Shown: positions 28,961 through 37,104 of the stretch, piece after piece
How positions within the stretch are numbered: position 1 is the first letter of the stretch
How the letters are laid out: each line of letters opens with the position of its first letter
Assembly: GCF_039523555.1 (NCBI RefSeq)
Contig: NZ_BAAAFN010000008.1
Span: 124,001-188,000, forward strand
Length of the DNA: 64,000 bases
Reading direction: 5' to 3'
Origin: Castellaniella daejeonensis
GTDB lineage: Bacteria; Pseudomonadota; Gammaproteobacteria; Burkholderiales; Burkholderiaceae_B
Position numbers and translations under genes: made by a program
The notes under the pieces: generated by a model
Told to the model about the DNA's origin: nothing
The model's database searches: none
What the model saw: the letters and a program-made list of their open reading frames with translations, nothing else

Positions 28961-29820
28961 CCGCATTGCTGATTCAGCCAGAGACACTGCGCGACCGCCT
29001 GGCCCGGCCGGGCTGCCTGGTGTTCGATGTGCGCCACGATCTCGCGGACCACGGCGCGGGGCGGCGGGCCTACGAAGCAGGCCATGTGCCCGGGGCCCTG
29101 TATCTCGATCACGAAACCCAGCTATGCGCCCTCAAGACGGGGCGCAATGGCCGCCATCCTCTGCCTGACCGCGCCGATTTCGCCGCCCTGATGCGGGCCC
29201 AGGGGCTGACGGCCCGCACCGACGTGGTGGTCTACGACGCCGGCAATTCGATGTTCGCGGCGCACCTGTGGTGGATGCTGCGCTGGCTGGGCCACGAATC
29301 CGTCGCAGTCCTGGACGGAGGATGGGCTGCCTGGCAGGTGATCGGCGGTGCGGTCGAGACGGGGCCGCGCGCACCGTCCCTCAGCGAAGCCCAGGCGATC
29401 CAGGGGCTCGTGCTCTCGGGCAAGCCATCGATGCCCGTGGTCGATGCCCGTGCCGTCCTGGCCAACCTCGACGAGCCGCGCTTCACGGTGCTGGATGCGC
29501 GTGCGCCCGAACGCTTCAGCGGCGCGGTCGAACCGATCGATCCGGTCGGCGGACACATCCCGGGCGCACTCAACCGTCCGTTCGCCAGCAACCTGGATGC
29601 CGACGGGCGGTTCAAGCCGGCTGCCGTGTTGCGGACCGAATTCGAGGCCTTGCTCGGAGACAGGCTGGATCGCGGCATCGTCCACCAGTGCGGCTCGGGC
29701 ATCACCGCCTGCCACAACCTGTTCGCCATGGAACTGGCCGGCCTGCGCGGCTCGGCCCTGTACCCGGGTTCCTGGAGCGAATGGTGCTCCGACCCCGCCC
29801 GCCCCGTGGCACGTGGATGA
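28957..29820 (+). CDS. sseA: Sulfurtransferase of the 3-mercaptopyruvate/thiosulfate type
   Basis: The 287-residue protein has two rhodanese domains (about 1-130, inactive, and 150-285, catalytic). The active-site loop reads HQCGSGITAC; the CGSG(V/I)TA form points to 3-mercaptopyruvate sulfurtransferase rather than thiosulfate:cyanide transferase (CRKG). It moves sulfur from mercaptopyruvate to thiols or cyanide in the cytoplasm. The ATG overlaps the stop of the transporter gene and is preceded by AAGGAGG at good distance. A structured repeat element starts 5 nt after its stop codon. Confidence 0.92.
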   Translation: MTALLIQPETLRDRLARPGCLVFDVRHDLADHGAGRRAYEAGHVPGALYLDHETQLCALKTGRNGRHPLPDRADFAALMRAQGLTARTDVVVYDAGNSMFAAHLWWMLRWLGHESVAVLDGGWAAWQVIGGAVETGPRAPSLSEAQAIQGLVLSGKPSMPVVDARAVLANLDEPRFTVLDARAPERFSGAVEPIDPVGGHIPGALNRPFASNLDADGRFKPAAVLRTEFEALLGDRLDRGIVHQCGSGITACHNLFAMELAGLRGSALYPGSWSEWCSDPARPVARG

Positions 29821-29825
29821 GTCTG

Positions 29826-29937
29826 GGCACAGGTCAGTCCCTGCGGACTGACCTGTGCCTGACGAATCGGAGCGGCCTGCAGGCCGCGACGTGGAGAGCT
29901 GCCCCGATCCAAGGCTGACCTGTGCCTGACGAATCGG
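29826..29937 (+). repeat. Structured repeat element, copy 1 (hairpin plus 1.3 units of about 67 bp)
   Basis: A 15-bp perfect inverted repeat (GGCACAGGTCAGTCC, loop CTGC, 29826-29859) is followed by a second stem (29868-29891) built on the 16-nt palindrome GCGGCCTGCAGGCCGC flanked by GA/GA. A 23-nt segment is repeated exactly 67 bp further on (29848-29870 and 29915-29937). The sequence is 86% identical over 56 nt to the array at 56385. No T-run follows, so it is not a standard terminator, and no open frame fits. Confidence 0.85.
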
Positions 29938-29950
29938 TTTTCAGAGACCC

Positions 29951-31081
29951 CTAGGCCATCATCCTGCGGTACCAGGCATGGAAGTGCGCCATGCCGTCTT
30001 CCAGGGGGCTCTGGTAGGGGCCGCATTCGCTTTCTCCGCGCTCCATCAGGGCGCGGCGGCCGGCGTCCATGCGTTCGCCGATCTCGTCGTCCTCGATCGC
30101 CGTCTCCAGGTAGGCCGCACGCTGGGCCTCGATGAATTCGCGTTCGAAGGCGACGATTTCCTCCGGGTAGTAGAACTCGATCACGTTGACGGTTTCCTGG
30201 GGGCTGACGGGATGCAGCGTGGACAGCACCAGGACGTGGGGATAGAGCTCGATCATGTGGGTGGGGAAATACGTGACCCAGATCGCGCCGAAATCGGGCT
30301 CGGCGCCCGAGCGGTACTGGAGCAGGCGGTCGTGCCACTGGCGGTAGACCTCGGTGCCCGGCTGGCCCAGGGCCTGGTTGACGCCGACCCGCTGCATGCT
30401 GTGGAATTCCCCGAATTCCCATTCCAGGTCGTCGCAGGTCACGAAGCGCCCCAGCCCGGGATGGAAGGGGCCGACATGGTAGTCCTCCAGGTAGACCTCG
30501 ATGAACGTCTTCCAGTTGTAGTGGCAGGGATGGACTTCGACGTGGTCGAGCACGTAGTCGGAGAAATCGAATTCCGGCCGCTCGAACAGGGCGCCGAGGT
30601 CGTCCCGGGGATCGCGTTCGCCCTCGAACAGCAGCCCGTGGCAATTGCGCAGGGGGAATTCCCGCAGCTTCAGGTCCGGCTTTTCGGGGAAGAGCGGCGC
30701 GTTCAGCAGCTGACCGCGGGCGTCGTAGCTCCATTGGTGGATCGGGCACAGGATGCGCCCGCCCGTGCTGCACAGGTTGCCCGCCGCGCAGCTGGCGTCG
30801 CGCCCGGTCTGGCTGCCCAGCATCAGGGCCTGGCGGTGGCGGCAGACATTCGACAGCAGGCGCACGTCGGTGCGGTCGCGCAGCAGGACCCTTCCTCCGC
30901 CTTCGTGGGCCAGGGTGCGCCAGTCTCCTGCGTTCGGCACCATTTTCTCGTGCCCCACATAGCGGGCGCTGCGATCGAAGATCAGGCGGCGCTCCTGCGC
31001 CAGGATGTCCGGGTCGAAATAGTGGCGGACCGGAAGCTGGCTGGCCAGATCCGCGCCGGAAGGGATGTAAGGGTTGGTCAT
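29951..31081 (-). CDS. Rieske-type aromatic ring-hydroxylating oxygenase, alpha subunit
   Basis: The 376-residue protein has an N-terminal Rieske [2Fe-2S] domain (about 40-150) and a C-terminal catalytic domain with mononuclear iron. Rieske ligands are C80-R-H82 and C112-P-I-H115; the 29 residues between the pairs are longer than the usual 15-19 and hold two extra cysteines (C98, C104). Iron ligands H202 and H207 with the bridging D200 lie in EDYHVGPFH. The family hydroxylates or demethylates aromatic or quaternary ammonium compounds; the substrate is unknown. No ferredoxin or reductase gene is adjacent. The start MTNPYIPSG was preferred because the upstream extension is Arg/Pro-rich. It diverges from xseB. 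Confidence 0.88.
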   Translation of the reverse strand: MTNPYIPSGADLASQLPVRHYFDPDILAQERRLIFDRSARYVGHEKMVPNAGDWRTLAHEGGGRVLLRDRTDVRLLSNVCRHRQALMLGSQTGRDASCAAGNLCSTGGRILCPIHQWSYDARGQLLNAPLFPEKPDLKLREFPLRNCHGLLFEGERDPRDDLGALFERPEFDFSDYVLDHVEVHPCHYNWKTFIEVYLEDYHVGPFHPGLGRFVTCDDLEWEFGEFHSMQRVGVNQALGQPGTEVYRQWHDRLLQYRSGAEPDFGAIWVTYFPTHMIELYPHVLVLSTLHPVSPQETVNVIEFYYPEEIVAFEREFIEAQRAAYLETAIEDDEIGERMDAGRRALMERGESECGPYQSPLEDGMAHFHAWYRRMMA

Positions 31082-31334
31082 TGGTTCCCCCCGCAAGAAT
31101 GGAACCGCCCGTGCGCCGCCGGGATGCCCTGGCGCCGGCGATCCGGGCAGGGTGGAAAAGGAACGGCGGCCGGGGCGGCGCGAAGAAAAACGCCCGAGCC
31201 GGTCGATCGCGTTTGCGACCGGACCGCATGGCCCCGGCATGGCGCAAGGCCCGGTCCGGGGCAGGGGACGAAATTGTACCCTACCCCGTAAGTCACCGGG
31301 GCCGGCACGGTTTCATGGTCCGGCGGGGTTCCCG

Positions 31335-31340
31335 TACAAT
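31335..31340 (+). promoter_or_regulatory. Probable -10 box for xseB-ispA-dxs-folE2
   Basis: TACAAT lies 18 nt before the xseB ATG. The -35 position at 17 bp spacing holds a weak TTCATG (31312-31317). If used, the transcript would have a leader of only about a dozen bases. Confidence 0.45.
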
Positions 31341-31358
31341 CCAGTCTGGAATGCACAG

Positions 31359-31646
31359 ATGAAACCCATGGTCGACGATCAAACCCCGCAGCCGGACCGC
31401 ACCCCCCGGCCTGCCGATCCATTGCCCCAGGACTTCGAGACGGCGCTGGCCGAGCTCGAGGATCTGGCTGGCCGCATGAACGACGGCAACCTTGGCCTGG
31501 ACGAATCCATCGCCCTGTATCAGCGCGGTGTGGCGCTGGCCCAGATCTGCCAGCGCCGGCTCGAGGCCGTCGAGCAGCAGGTCCAGGTGCTCCAGGGCCA
31601 GTTGCTCCAGCCGTTCGACGACGCTGCGGCGCGGGACGCGACATGA
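31359..31646 (+). CDS. xseB: Exodeoxyribonuclease VII small subunit
   Basis: XseB is the small helical subunit of the single-strand nuclease ExoVII. The 95-residue protein shows the family block FETALAELEDLAGRMNDGNL followed by L-D-E-S-I-x-L-Y-x-R-G-V-x-L, two antiparallel helices, and a short variable tail. The N-terminal 20 residues are Pro-rich; a second ATG three codons downstream is equally possible. The stop overlaps the ispA start by 4 nt (ATGA). The xseB-ispA-dxs order is common in proteobacteria. Confidence 0.93.
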   Translation: MKPMVDDQTPQPDRTPRPADPLPQDFETALAELEDLAGRMNDGNLGLDESIALYQRGVALAQICQRRLEAVEQQVQVLQGQLLQPFDDAAARDAT

Positions 31647-32560
31647 CCGCAGCCACCGGTCATTTCGATGCCTGGCTGCGCGACCGGGTGGAACACGTCG
31701 CGACGGTGCTCGACGATCTGCTGCCGCCCGTGCAGGACGACGCCGCGCGCCTGCACGAGGCCATGCGCTACGCCGTCCTGGGCCCGGGCAAGCGGGTGCG
31801 CGCCGCGCTGGTGTATGCTGCCGGCGAGGCCAGCCGTTCGGGAAGCGGGGCGGCCGCTGCGCAGGATCTGGCGCTGGACGCGGCCGCCGCCGCCGTGGAA
31901 CTGATCCACGCCTATTCGCTGATCCACGACGACCTGCCCTGCATGGACGATGACGACCTGCGCAGGGGCCGGCCCACCGTGCATCGCCAGTTCAACGACG
32001 AGGCGCTGGCCATGCTGGCCGGCGACGCGCTGCAGCCGCTGGCTTTCGATTGCCTGGCCCAGATGCCCATTGCGCCGGCCCTGATCGTCCAGGCCGTCCA
32101 GCTGCTGGCCCGCGCCGCGGGCAGCGAGGGGATGGTCGGCGGCCAGGCCATCGACTGCGCCAGCGTCGGCCGGCAACTGCCGATCGAGGCGCTGCAGCAC
32201 ATGCACCGCATGAAGACCGGGGCATTGCTCGAAGCCAGCGTGCTGCTGGGCGGGGTGGTGGCCGGGGCCAGCAGCACGGTGCGCGCCGGGCTGGAGTCCT
32301 ACGCCTCGGCCATGGGCCTGGCCTTCCAGGTGGTGGATGACATCCTGGACGTGACCGCGGATTCGGCCACCCTGGGCAAGACCGCCGGCAAGGATGCCGT
32401 CCAGGGCAAGCCGACCTACGTTTCCATCATGGGGCTCGAAGGTTCTCGCGAACTCCTGGCCGGCTTGCGCGAACAGGCCTGCACCGCACTGCTGCCGCTG
32501 GGGCCGTCGGCGTGCCGGCTGCGCGAACTGGCCGACTACATCATCGGCCGTTCCCATTAG
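31643..32560 (+). CDS. ispA: Farnesyl diphosphate synthase
   Basis: IspA condenses isopentenyl diphosphate with dimethylallyl and geranyl diphosphate to give farnesyl diphosphate. The 305-residue enzyme has the first Asp-rich motif DDLPCMDDDDLRRG (about residue 96), the GKR motif (LGPGKRVRAAL) and the second Asp-rich motif DDILD (about 233). Product supplies ubiquinone, undecaprenyl phosphate and, in this organism, probably the HpnCDE squalene pathway encoded about 18 kb away. It is coupled to xseB and followed by dxs after 12 nt. Confidence 0.95.
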   Translation: MTAATGHFDAWLRDRVEHVATVLDDLLPPVQDDAARLHEAMRYAVLGPGKRVRAALVYAAGEASRSGSGAAAAQDLALDAAAAAVELIHAYSLIHDDLPCMDDDDLRRGRPTVHRQFNDEALAMLAGDALQPLAFDCLAQMPIAPALIVQAVQLLARAAGSEGMVGGQAIDCASVGRQLPIEALQHMHRMKTGALLEASVLLGGVVAGASSTVRAGLESYASAMGLAFQVVDDILDVTADSATLGKTAGKDAVQGKPTYVSIMGLEGSRELLAGLREQACTALLPLGPSACRLRELADYIIGRSH

Positions 32561-32572
32561 ATCCAAGGCATC

Positions 32573-34432
32573 ATGACTAGATTACTGGAAGGCATCCAAT
32601 CGCCGCAGGACCTGCGCCGGCTGGACCGTCGGGACCTCAAGGATCTGGCGGTCGAGTTGCGTGCGTTCGTGCTGGATTCCGTGTCGCGCACCGGGGGGCA
32701 CCTGTCCTCGAACCTGGGTACCGTCGAGCTCACCCTGGCGCTGCACTATGCGTTCGATACGCCCAACGACCGGCTGATCTGGGACGTGGGCCATCAGTCC
32801 TACCCGCACAAGATCCTGACCGGGCGGCGCGAGGCCATGGCCGGCCTGCGCCAGCAGGGCGGGATCTCGGGCTTTCCGAAGCGCGCGGAATCGCCCTACG
32901 ACGCTTTTGGCACGGCGCATTCGTCGACCTCGATCTCCGCCGCGCTGGGCATGGCGGTCGCTTCGCGCAATGCCGGCATCGACCGCCAGCACATTGCCGT
33001 GATCGGCGACGGCGCCATGACGGCCGGCATGGCCTTCGAGGCCCTGAACAACGCCGGCGTCACCCCCGATGTCAATCTGCTGGTCGTGCTGAACGACAAC
33101 GACATGTCGATCTCGCCACCGGTGGGGGCCCTGAACTACTACTTCGCCCGTCTGATGTCGGGGCAGTTCTACGCCCATGCCAAGAACATGGGCCGGGCCG
33201 TGCTGCAGCACGTGCCGCCCGTGCTGGCGCTGGCACGCAAGCTGGAAGGCCACGCCAAGGGCATGCTGTCCCCGGCCACGCTGTTCGAGGAGCTGGGCTT
33301 CAATTACATGGGGCCGATCGACGGACACGACCTGGACGTGCTGATCCCCACCCTGGAAAACCTGCGGCGGCTCGGCGGCCTGCAGTTCCTGCACGTCGTG
33401 ACGCGCAAGGGCCGGGGCTACAAGCTGGCCGAGGCCGATCCGGTCCTCTACCACGGCCCGGGCAAATTCGATCCTTCGGTCGGCATCCAGAAGCCTGCCA
33501 AGCCAGCGCGCCAGACCTTCACCCAGGTCTTCGGCACCTGGCTGTGCGACATGGCCGCCGCCGACGCACGCCTGGTGGGCATCACGCCCGCCATGCGCGA
33601 GGGCAGCGGCCTGGTCGAATTCGAGCGCCGTTTTCCGCAGCGCTATTTCGATGTCGGCATCGCCGAGCAGCATGCCGTCACCTTTGCCGCCGGCCTGGCC
33701 TGCGAGGGCTGCAAGCCCGTGGTGGCCATCTATTCCACTTTCCTGCAGCGCGGCTATGATCAGCTGATCCACGACGTGGCACTGCAGAATCTGGATGTGA
33801 CCTTTGCCCTGGACCGGGCCGGCATCGTCGGTGCCGATGGGGCGACGCACGCCGGCAACTACGACATTGCCTATCTGCGTTGCATCCCCAACCTGGTCGT
33901 CGCCACGCCGTCGGACGAATCCGAGGCGCGCCTGCTGCTCAGCACCTGCTTCCTTCACCCCGGGCCGGCGTCGGTGCGCTACCCGCGAGGCGCCGGTTGC
34001 GGCGTCGATCCGGGCGATGGCCTGGAACCGGTCGAGATCGGCCGCGCCGTGGTGCGCCGCGAGGGCCGGGATGTGGCGCTGCTGGTGTTCGGCACGCTGC
34101 TGCCCGAAGCCGCGCGGGCGGCAGAATCGCTGGACGCCACGCTGGTGGACATGCGCTTCGTCAAGCCGCTCGACGAGGCGCTGCTGCGGCGCCTGGCCGA
34201 AACCCACGACCTTTTCGTCACGGTCGAGGAAGGCGCCGTCATGGGAGGCGCGGGCAGCGCGGTCGCCGAATGGCTGAACCGGGAGGCGATCGTCCGCCCG
34301 ATCCTGCAACTGGGTTTGCCGGATGAATTCATCGATCACGGGGACCAGAAGGTCATCCTTGCCGATCTCGGCCTGGATGCCGACGGAATCGAGGCGTCGA
34401 TACGCCAGCGTTTGAAAAGGAATGCTTCATGA
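32573..34432 (+). CDS. dxs: 1-deoxy-D-xylulose-5-phosphate synthase
   Basis: Dxs is the first, rate-limiting enzyme of the MEP isoprenoid pathway and joins pyruvate and glyceraldehyde 3-phosphate using thiamine diphosphate. The 619 residues match the family. Visible motifs are WDVGHQSYPHKILTGR, the ThDP-binding GDGAMTAGMAFEALNNAG, the catalytic glutamate region D-V-G-I-A-E-Q-H-A-V-T and the C-terminal transketolase domain. It lies 12 nt after ispA and overlaps folE2 by 4 nt, so isoprenoid and folate genes share one transcript. Confidence 0.97.
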   Translation: MTRLLEGIQSPQDLRRLDRRDLKDLAVELRAFVLDSVSRTGGHLSSNLGTVELTLALHYAFDTPNDRLIWDVGHQSYPHKILTGRREAMAGLRQQGGISGFPKRAESPYDAFGTAHSSTSISAALGMAVASRNAGIDRQHIAVIGDGAMTAGMAFEALNNAGVTPDVNLLVVLNDNDMSISPPVGALNYYFARLMSGQFYAHAKNMGRAVLQHVPPVLALARKLEGHAKGMLSPATLFEELGFNYMGPIDGHDLDVLIPTLENLRRLGGLQFLHVVTRKGRGYKLAEADPVLYHGPGKFDPSVGIQKPAKPARQTFTQVFGTWLCDMAAADARLVGITPAMREGSGLVEFERRFPQRYFDVGIAEQHAVTFAAGLACEGCKPVVAIYSTFLQRGYDQLIHDVALQNLDVTFALDRAGIVGADGATHAGNYDIAYLRCIPNLVVATPSDESEARLLLSTCFLHPGPASVRYPRGAGCGVDPGDGLEPVEIGRAVVRREGRDVALLVFGTLLPEAARAAESLDATLVDMRFVKPLDEALLRRLAETHDLFVTVEEGAVMGGAGSAVAEWLNREAIVRPILQLGLPDEFIDHGDQKVILADLGLDADGIEASIRQRLKRNAS

Positions 34433-35241
34433 ACACCCTGCTGGATCCGGTGACGATGGCGATGCCGGATGTGCAAAGCGGGCCGGACACGCGCCGGATT
34501 GCCATCCAGAGGGTGGGTGTGCGCGGCGTTCGCCACCCCCTGCTGGTGGCGGCGGGCGACGGCCAGCCCCAGGCGACCATCGCCGACTGGGAAATGACCG
34601 TGGCCCTGCCGGCCGATGAAAAGGGCACGCACATGTCCCGCTTCATCGCGCTGCTGGAATCGCATCGCGCCCGGCCCATGACGCCCGCCGCCCTGTGCGG
34701 CCTGGCGCAGTCCATGCTGGACCTGCTGCATGCCGACGCGGGCGACGTCGCCGCCCGCTTTCCCTACTTCATCGAAAAGCAGGCGCCGGTATCCGGCGTG
34801 GGCAGCCTGATGGACTATCAGGTGTGCTGGTCGGTCCGCGCCCGCCGGGGCGAGGCGCCGCGCTTTTCCCTGTCCGTCCTGGTGCCGGTGACCAGCCTGT
34901 GCCCGTGCTCGAAGGCGATCTCGGAATACGGCGCCCACAACCAGCGCTCACACGTTTCGGTGGAACTGGAATACAGTCAGGTCCAGGCTGTCGACCTGGA
35001 CGCGCTGATCCGCGGCGTGGAATCGCAGGCCTCTTCCGAGCTGTGGGGGCTGCTCAAGCGCGCCGACGAAAAATTCGTCACCGAGCGGGCGTATGAAAAC
35101 CCGAAGTTCGTCGAGGACCTGGTGCGCGACGTCGCCGTGATGCTTCAGCGCCTGCCGGGCGTGGCTTCCTACCAGGTCACGGCGGAAAACTTCGAATCCA
35201 TCCACAACCATTCCGCCTACGCCGTGGTGCACAGCGGCTGA
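34429..35241 (+). CDS. folE2: GTP cyclohydrolase FolE2 (type IB)
   Basis: FolE2 converts GTP to dihydroneopterin triphosphate, the first step of folate synthesis, in a form not strictly dependent on zinc. The 270 residues include the active-site cysteine motif TSLCPCSKAIS (about 158-168), A-H-N-Q-R-S, the N-terminal D-W-x-M-x-V-x-L-P stretch and the H-M-S-R-F motif with C-terminal FESIHNHSAYAVV. The ATG overlaps the dxs stop. In several bacteria folE2 is induced under zinc limitation, but no Zur-like site is evident here because the gene lies inside an operon. Confidence 0.95.
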   Translation: MNTLLDPVTMAMPDVQSGPDTRRIAIQRVGVRGVRHPLLVAAGDGQPQATIADWEMTVALPADEKGTHMSRFIALLESHRARPMTPAALCGLAQSMLDLLHADAGDVAARFPYFIEKQAPVSGVGSLMDYQVCWSVRARRGEAPRFSLSVLVPVTSLCPCSKAISEYGAHNQRSHVSVELEYSQVQAVDLDALIRGVESQASSELWGLLKRADEKFVTERAYENPKFVEDLVRDVAVMLQRLPGVASYQVTAENFESIHNHSAYAVVHSG

Positions 35242-35314
35242 GCCGCGCCCGTCGCCTGGCAACTGCGGCGGTGGCCCGATGGGCCTGGGCATCTTTCGGC
35301 AAGCATGCTGAATG

Positions 35315-35323
35315 TGCTAGAAT
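35315..35323 (+). promoter_or_regulatory. Extended -10 promoter of rpsF operon
   Basis: TGCTAGAAT fits the extended -10 pattern TGnTAnAAT. The -35 position holds no convincing box. Transcription would start near 35330 and leave a leader of about 125 nt before rpsF. Confidence 0.6.
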
Positions 35324-35351
35324 GCCAGGTTACTTGCTCGACCGTGCCTTT

Positions 35352-35400
35352 GGCATGCCGTTTTGCGGCGTGCCCGCGATGCCAGAAAACGGGGTATCGC
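35352..35400 (+). promoter_or_regulatory. Two adjacent hairpins in the rpsF leader
   Basis: A 9-bp stem with one G-U pair (GGCATGCCG and CGGCGTGCC, loop TTTTG) is followed 1 nt later by an 8-bp stem (GCGATGCC and GGTATCGC, loop 9 nt), also with one G-U pair. In many bacteria the S6-S18 complex binds a leader RNA in this place to repress its own operon. The stems are seen; the regulatory role here is inferred. Confidence 0.5.
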
Positions 35401-35453
35401 ATCGTGCCGGCGGGCTGTCTGTCAACATCACAGATATCCACAAGGAGTCTTAC

Positions 35454-35822
35454 ATGCGCCACTACGAAGTAGTGTTCATCGTGCATCCCGATCAGAGCGA
35501 GCAGGTGCCCGCCATGATCGAGCGCTACCAGGCCATGGTCACCAGCAATGGCGGCCAGATCCACCGCGTCGAGGACTGGGGCCGCCGCCAGCTGGCCTAT
35601 CCCATCCAGAAGCTCGTGAAGGCCCACTACGTGTGCTTCAACATCGAATGCGGCCAGGCCGCGCTGGATGAGCTCGAGCACTCGTTCCGCTACAACGACG
35701 CGATCCTGCGCCACCTGTTCGTCAAGACCAAGCACGCCCACACCGAGCCTTCCATCATGATGAAGTCGGTCGAGCGCGAGGAAGCCCGCAAGGCGACCGC
35801 CACCGAGTCCACGAATTCCTGA
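35454..35822 (+). CDS. rpsF: 30S ribosomal protein S6
   Basis: S6 binds S18 and 16S rRNA in the platform of the small subunit. The 122-residue protein begins MRHYEVVFIVHPDQSEQVP, contains the diagnostic EDWGRRQLAYPIQK and the Y-V-C-F-N-I-E strand, and ends in a charged tail of about 25 residues that may be glutamylated as in E. coli. I chose this ATG because of its AAGGAG site and the conserved N-terminus; the longer frame upstream covers the regulatory leader. It heads the rpsF-priB-rpsR-rplI operon. Confidence 0.97.
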   Translation: MRHYEVVFIVHPDQSEQVPAMIERYQAMVTSNGGQIHRVEDWGRRQLAYPIQKLVKAHYVCFNIECGQAALDELEHSFRYNDAILRHLFVKTKHAHTEPSIMMKSVEREEARKATATESTNS

Positions 35823-35841
35823 TCCGGAGCACGCGCATTCC

Positions 35842-36135
35842 GTGAACCGGGTCGAAATCGCAGCGCGCGTGGCCGAGGCCGAGCCGCTGCGCCACACGCC
35901 GGCGGGCACGCCGGTGCTGCGGCTCCGGATGGAACACGAATCCGAGGTCATCGAGGCCGGCGCCCCCCGCACCGTACGCATGGAATTGCAGGCGGTGGCC
36001 CTGGGGGACGTGGCCAGCGAACTGGCCGCAACGCCGATCGGTACACCGATCCAGGCCATCGGATTCCTGGCTCCCCTCCGGCAGGGTTCGGACCGACTGG
36101 TGTTTCACATCCAGCGGATCGCGCAGGCACACTGA
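35842..36135 (+). CDS. priB: Primosomal replication protein N (PriB)
   Basis: PriB is a single-strand DNA-binding OB-fold dimer of the PriA-dependent replication restart pathway. The 97 residues show the N-terminal strand MNRVEIAARVAEAEPLRHTP, the central L-x-x-E-H-E-S-E and C-terminal I-G-F-L-A pattern of the beta/gamma-proteobacterial protein. It sits between rpsF and rpsR, 19 nt after rpsF. This order is restricted to beta- and gammaproteobacteria and supports the taxonomic placement. Confidence 0.92.
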   Translation: MNRVEIAARVAEAEPLRHTPAGTPVLRLRMEHESEVIEAGAPRTVRMELQAVALGDVASELAATPIGTPIQAIGFLAPLRQGSDRLVFHIQRIAQAH

Positions 36136-36180
36136 ATGAACATGCCGGGCATGGCCCGGCCACAGAGAAAGGCAACCATC

Positions 36181-36453
36181 ATGGCTTACTTCAAGAAATC
36201 CAAGGAAAAGCGCAAGTTCGGGCAGCAGAATCCGCTGTTCAAGCGCCGCAAGTTCTGCCGCTTCACCGTCGCCAAGGTCGAAGAGATCGACTACAAGGAT
36301 CTGGACACCCTGCGCGATTTCATCCAGGAAAACGGCAAGATCATCCCCGCTCGCCTGACCGGTACCAAGGCGCACTACCAGCGCCAGCTGGACACCGCCA
36401 TCAAGCGCGCGCGCTTCCTGGCCCTGTTGCCGTACACCGACAACCACAACTGA
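36181..36453 (+). CDS. rpsR: 30S ribosomal protein S18
   Basis: S18 partners with S6 in the 30S platform. The 90-residue protein carries the conserved core F-K-R-R-K-F-C-R-F, D-Y-K-D-x-x-x-L-R-D-F-I and G-T-K-A-H-Y-Q-R-Q-L followed by A-I-K-R-A-R-x-L-A-L-L-P-Y. The single Cys in KFCRF belongs to the zinc-binding/Cys-bearing type only in part (no C-x-x-C set). The ATG at MAYFKKSK has an AGAAAGG site; an upstream in-frame ATG exists but falls in the gap after priB. Confidence 0.96.
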   Translation: MAYFKKSKEKRKFGQQNPLFKRRKFCRFTVAKVEEIDYKDLDTLRDFIQENGKIIPARLTGTKAHYQRQLDTAIKRARFLALLPYTDNHN

Positions 36454-36469
36454 TCCGAGGTTCCCAGTC

Positions 36470-36925
36470 ATGCAAGTCATCCTGCTTGAAAAAGTCGTCA
36501 ATCTCGGCAACCTGGGCGACGTGGTTCGTGTGCGTGACGGCTACGCCCGCAACTACCTGATCCCCCAGAAGATCGCCCGCCGCGCCACCGACGCCGCCCT
36601 GAAGGAATTCGAGGCCCGTCGCGCCGAGCTCGAAAAGCAACAGGCCGAAAAGCTGGCCGCGGCCCAGGCCGTGGCCGAGAAGCTGTCGGGCTATGCGCTG
36701 AACATCAGCCAGAAGGCCGGTGTCGACGGCCGCCTGTTCGGTTCGGTCACCAACATGGACGTGGCTGCCGCGCTGCAGGCCGCCGGCTTCACCGACGTGC
36801 ACAAGGCACAGGTCCGCATGCCGGACGGCGCCATCAAGGCCGTGGGTGAATTCCCGCTGCAGGTTGCGCTGCACGCCGACGTGGTGGCCGACATCACGCT
36901 CACCGTGCAAGGCGAAATGGCCTGA
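36470..36925 (+). CDS. rplI: 50S ribosomal protein L9
   Basis: L9 binds 23S rRNA at the base of the L1 stalk and helps hold the reading frame. The 151 residues consist of the N-terminal domain with the signature MQVILLEKVVNLGNLGDVV and VRDGYARNYLIPQ, a long exposed helix (about 45-75, rich in Glu, Lys and Ala) and a C-terminal domain that ends LTVQGEMA. It follows rpsR by 16 nt and is closed by an intrinsic terminator. Confidence 0.97.
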   Translation: MQVILLEKVVNLGNLGDVVRVRDGYARNYLIPQKIARRATDAALKEFEARRAELEKQQAEKLAAAQAVAEKLSGYALNISQKAGVDGRLFGSVTNMDVAAALQAAGFTDVHKAQVRMPDGAIKAVGEFPLQVALHADVVADITLTVQGEMA

Positions 36926-36984
36926 CGCACCACCCGTTGCGCGCCGTGCTACATTCCTCTCGGTAGGGTGGCGCGGCGCCGCTG

Positions 36985-37012
36985 AAAAGGCCGGCGCCAT
37001 GCCGGCCTTTTT
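36985..37012 (+). terminator. Intrinsic terminator after rplI
   Basis: AAAAGGCCGGC and GCCGGCCTTTT form an 11-bp stem around a 5-nt loop (GCCAT), followed by TTCTTT. It ends the rpsF-priB-rpsR-rplI transcript, which implies that dnaB has its own promoter in the next 90 bp. Confidence 0.9.
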
Positions 37013-37104
37013 CTTTGCTGCCGGGCCGCCCGGCAGACAACGAGCGGCATGCAGCCACCCGCCCGCCCGGCATGGGGCGTTTTTATTTCGAGGAAGGGAA
37101 AGGT

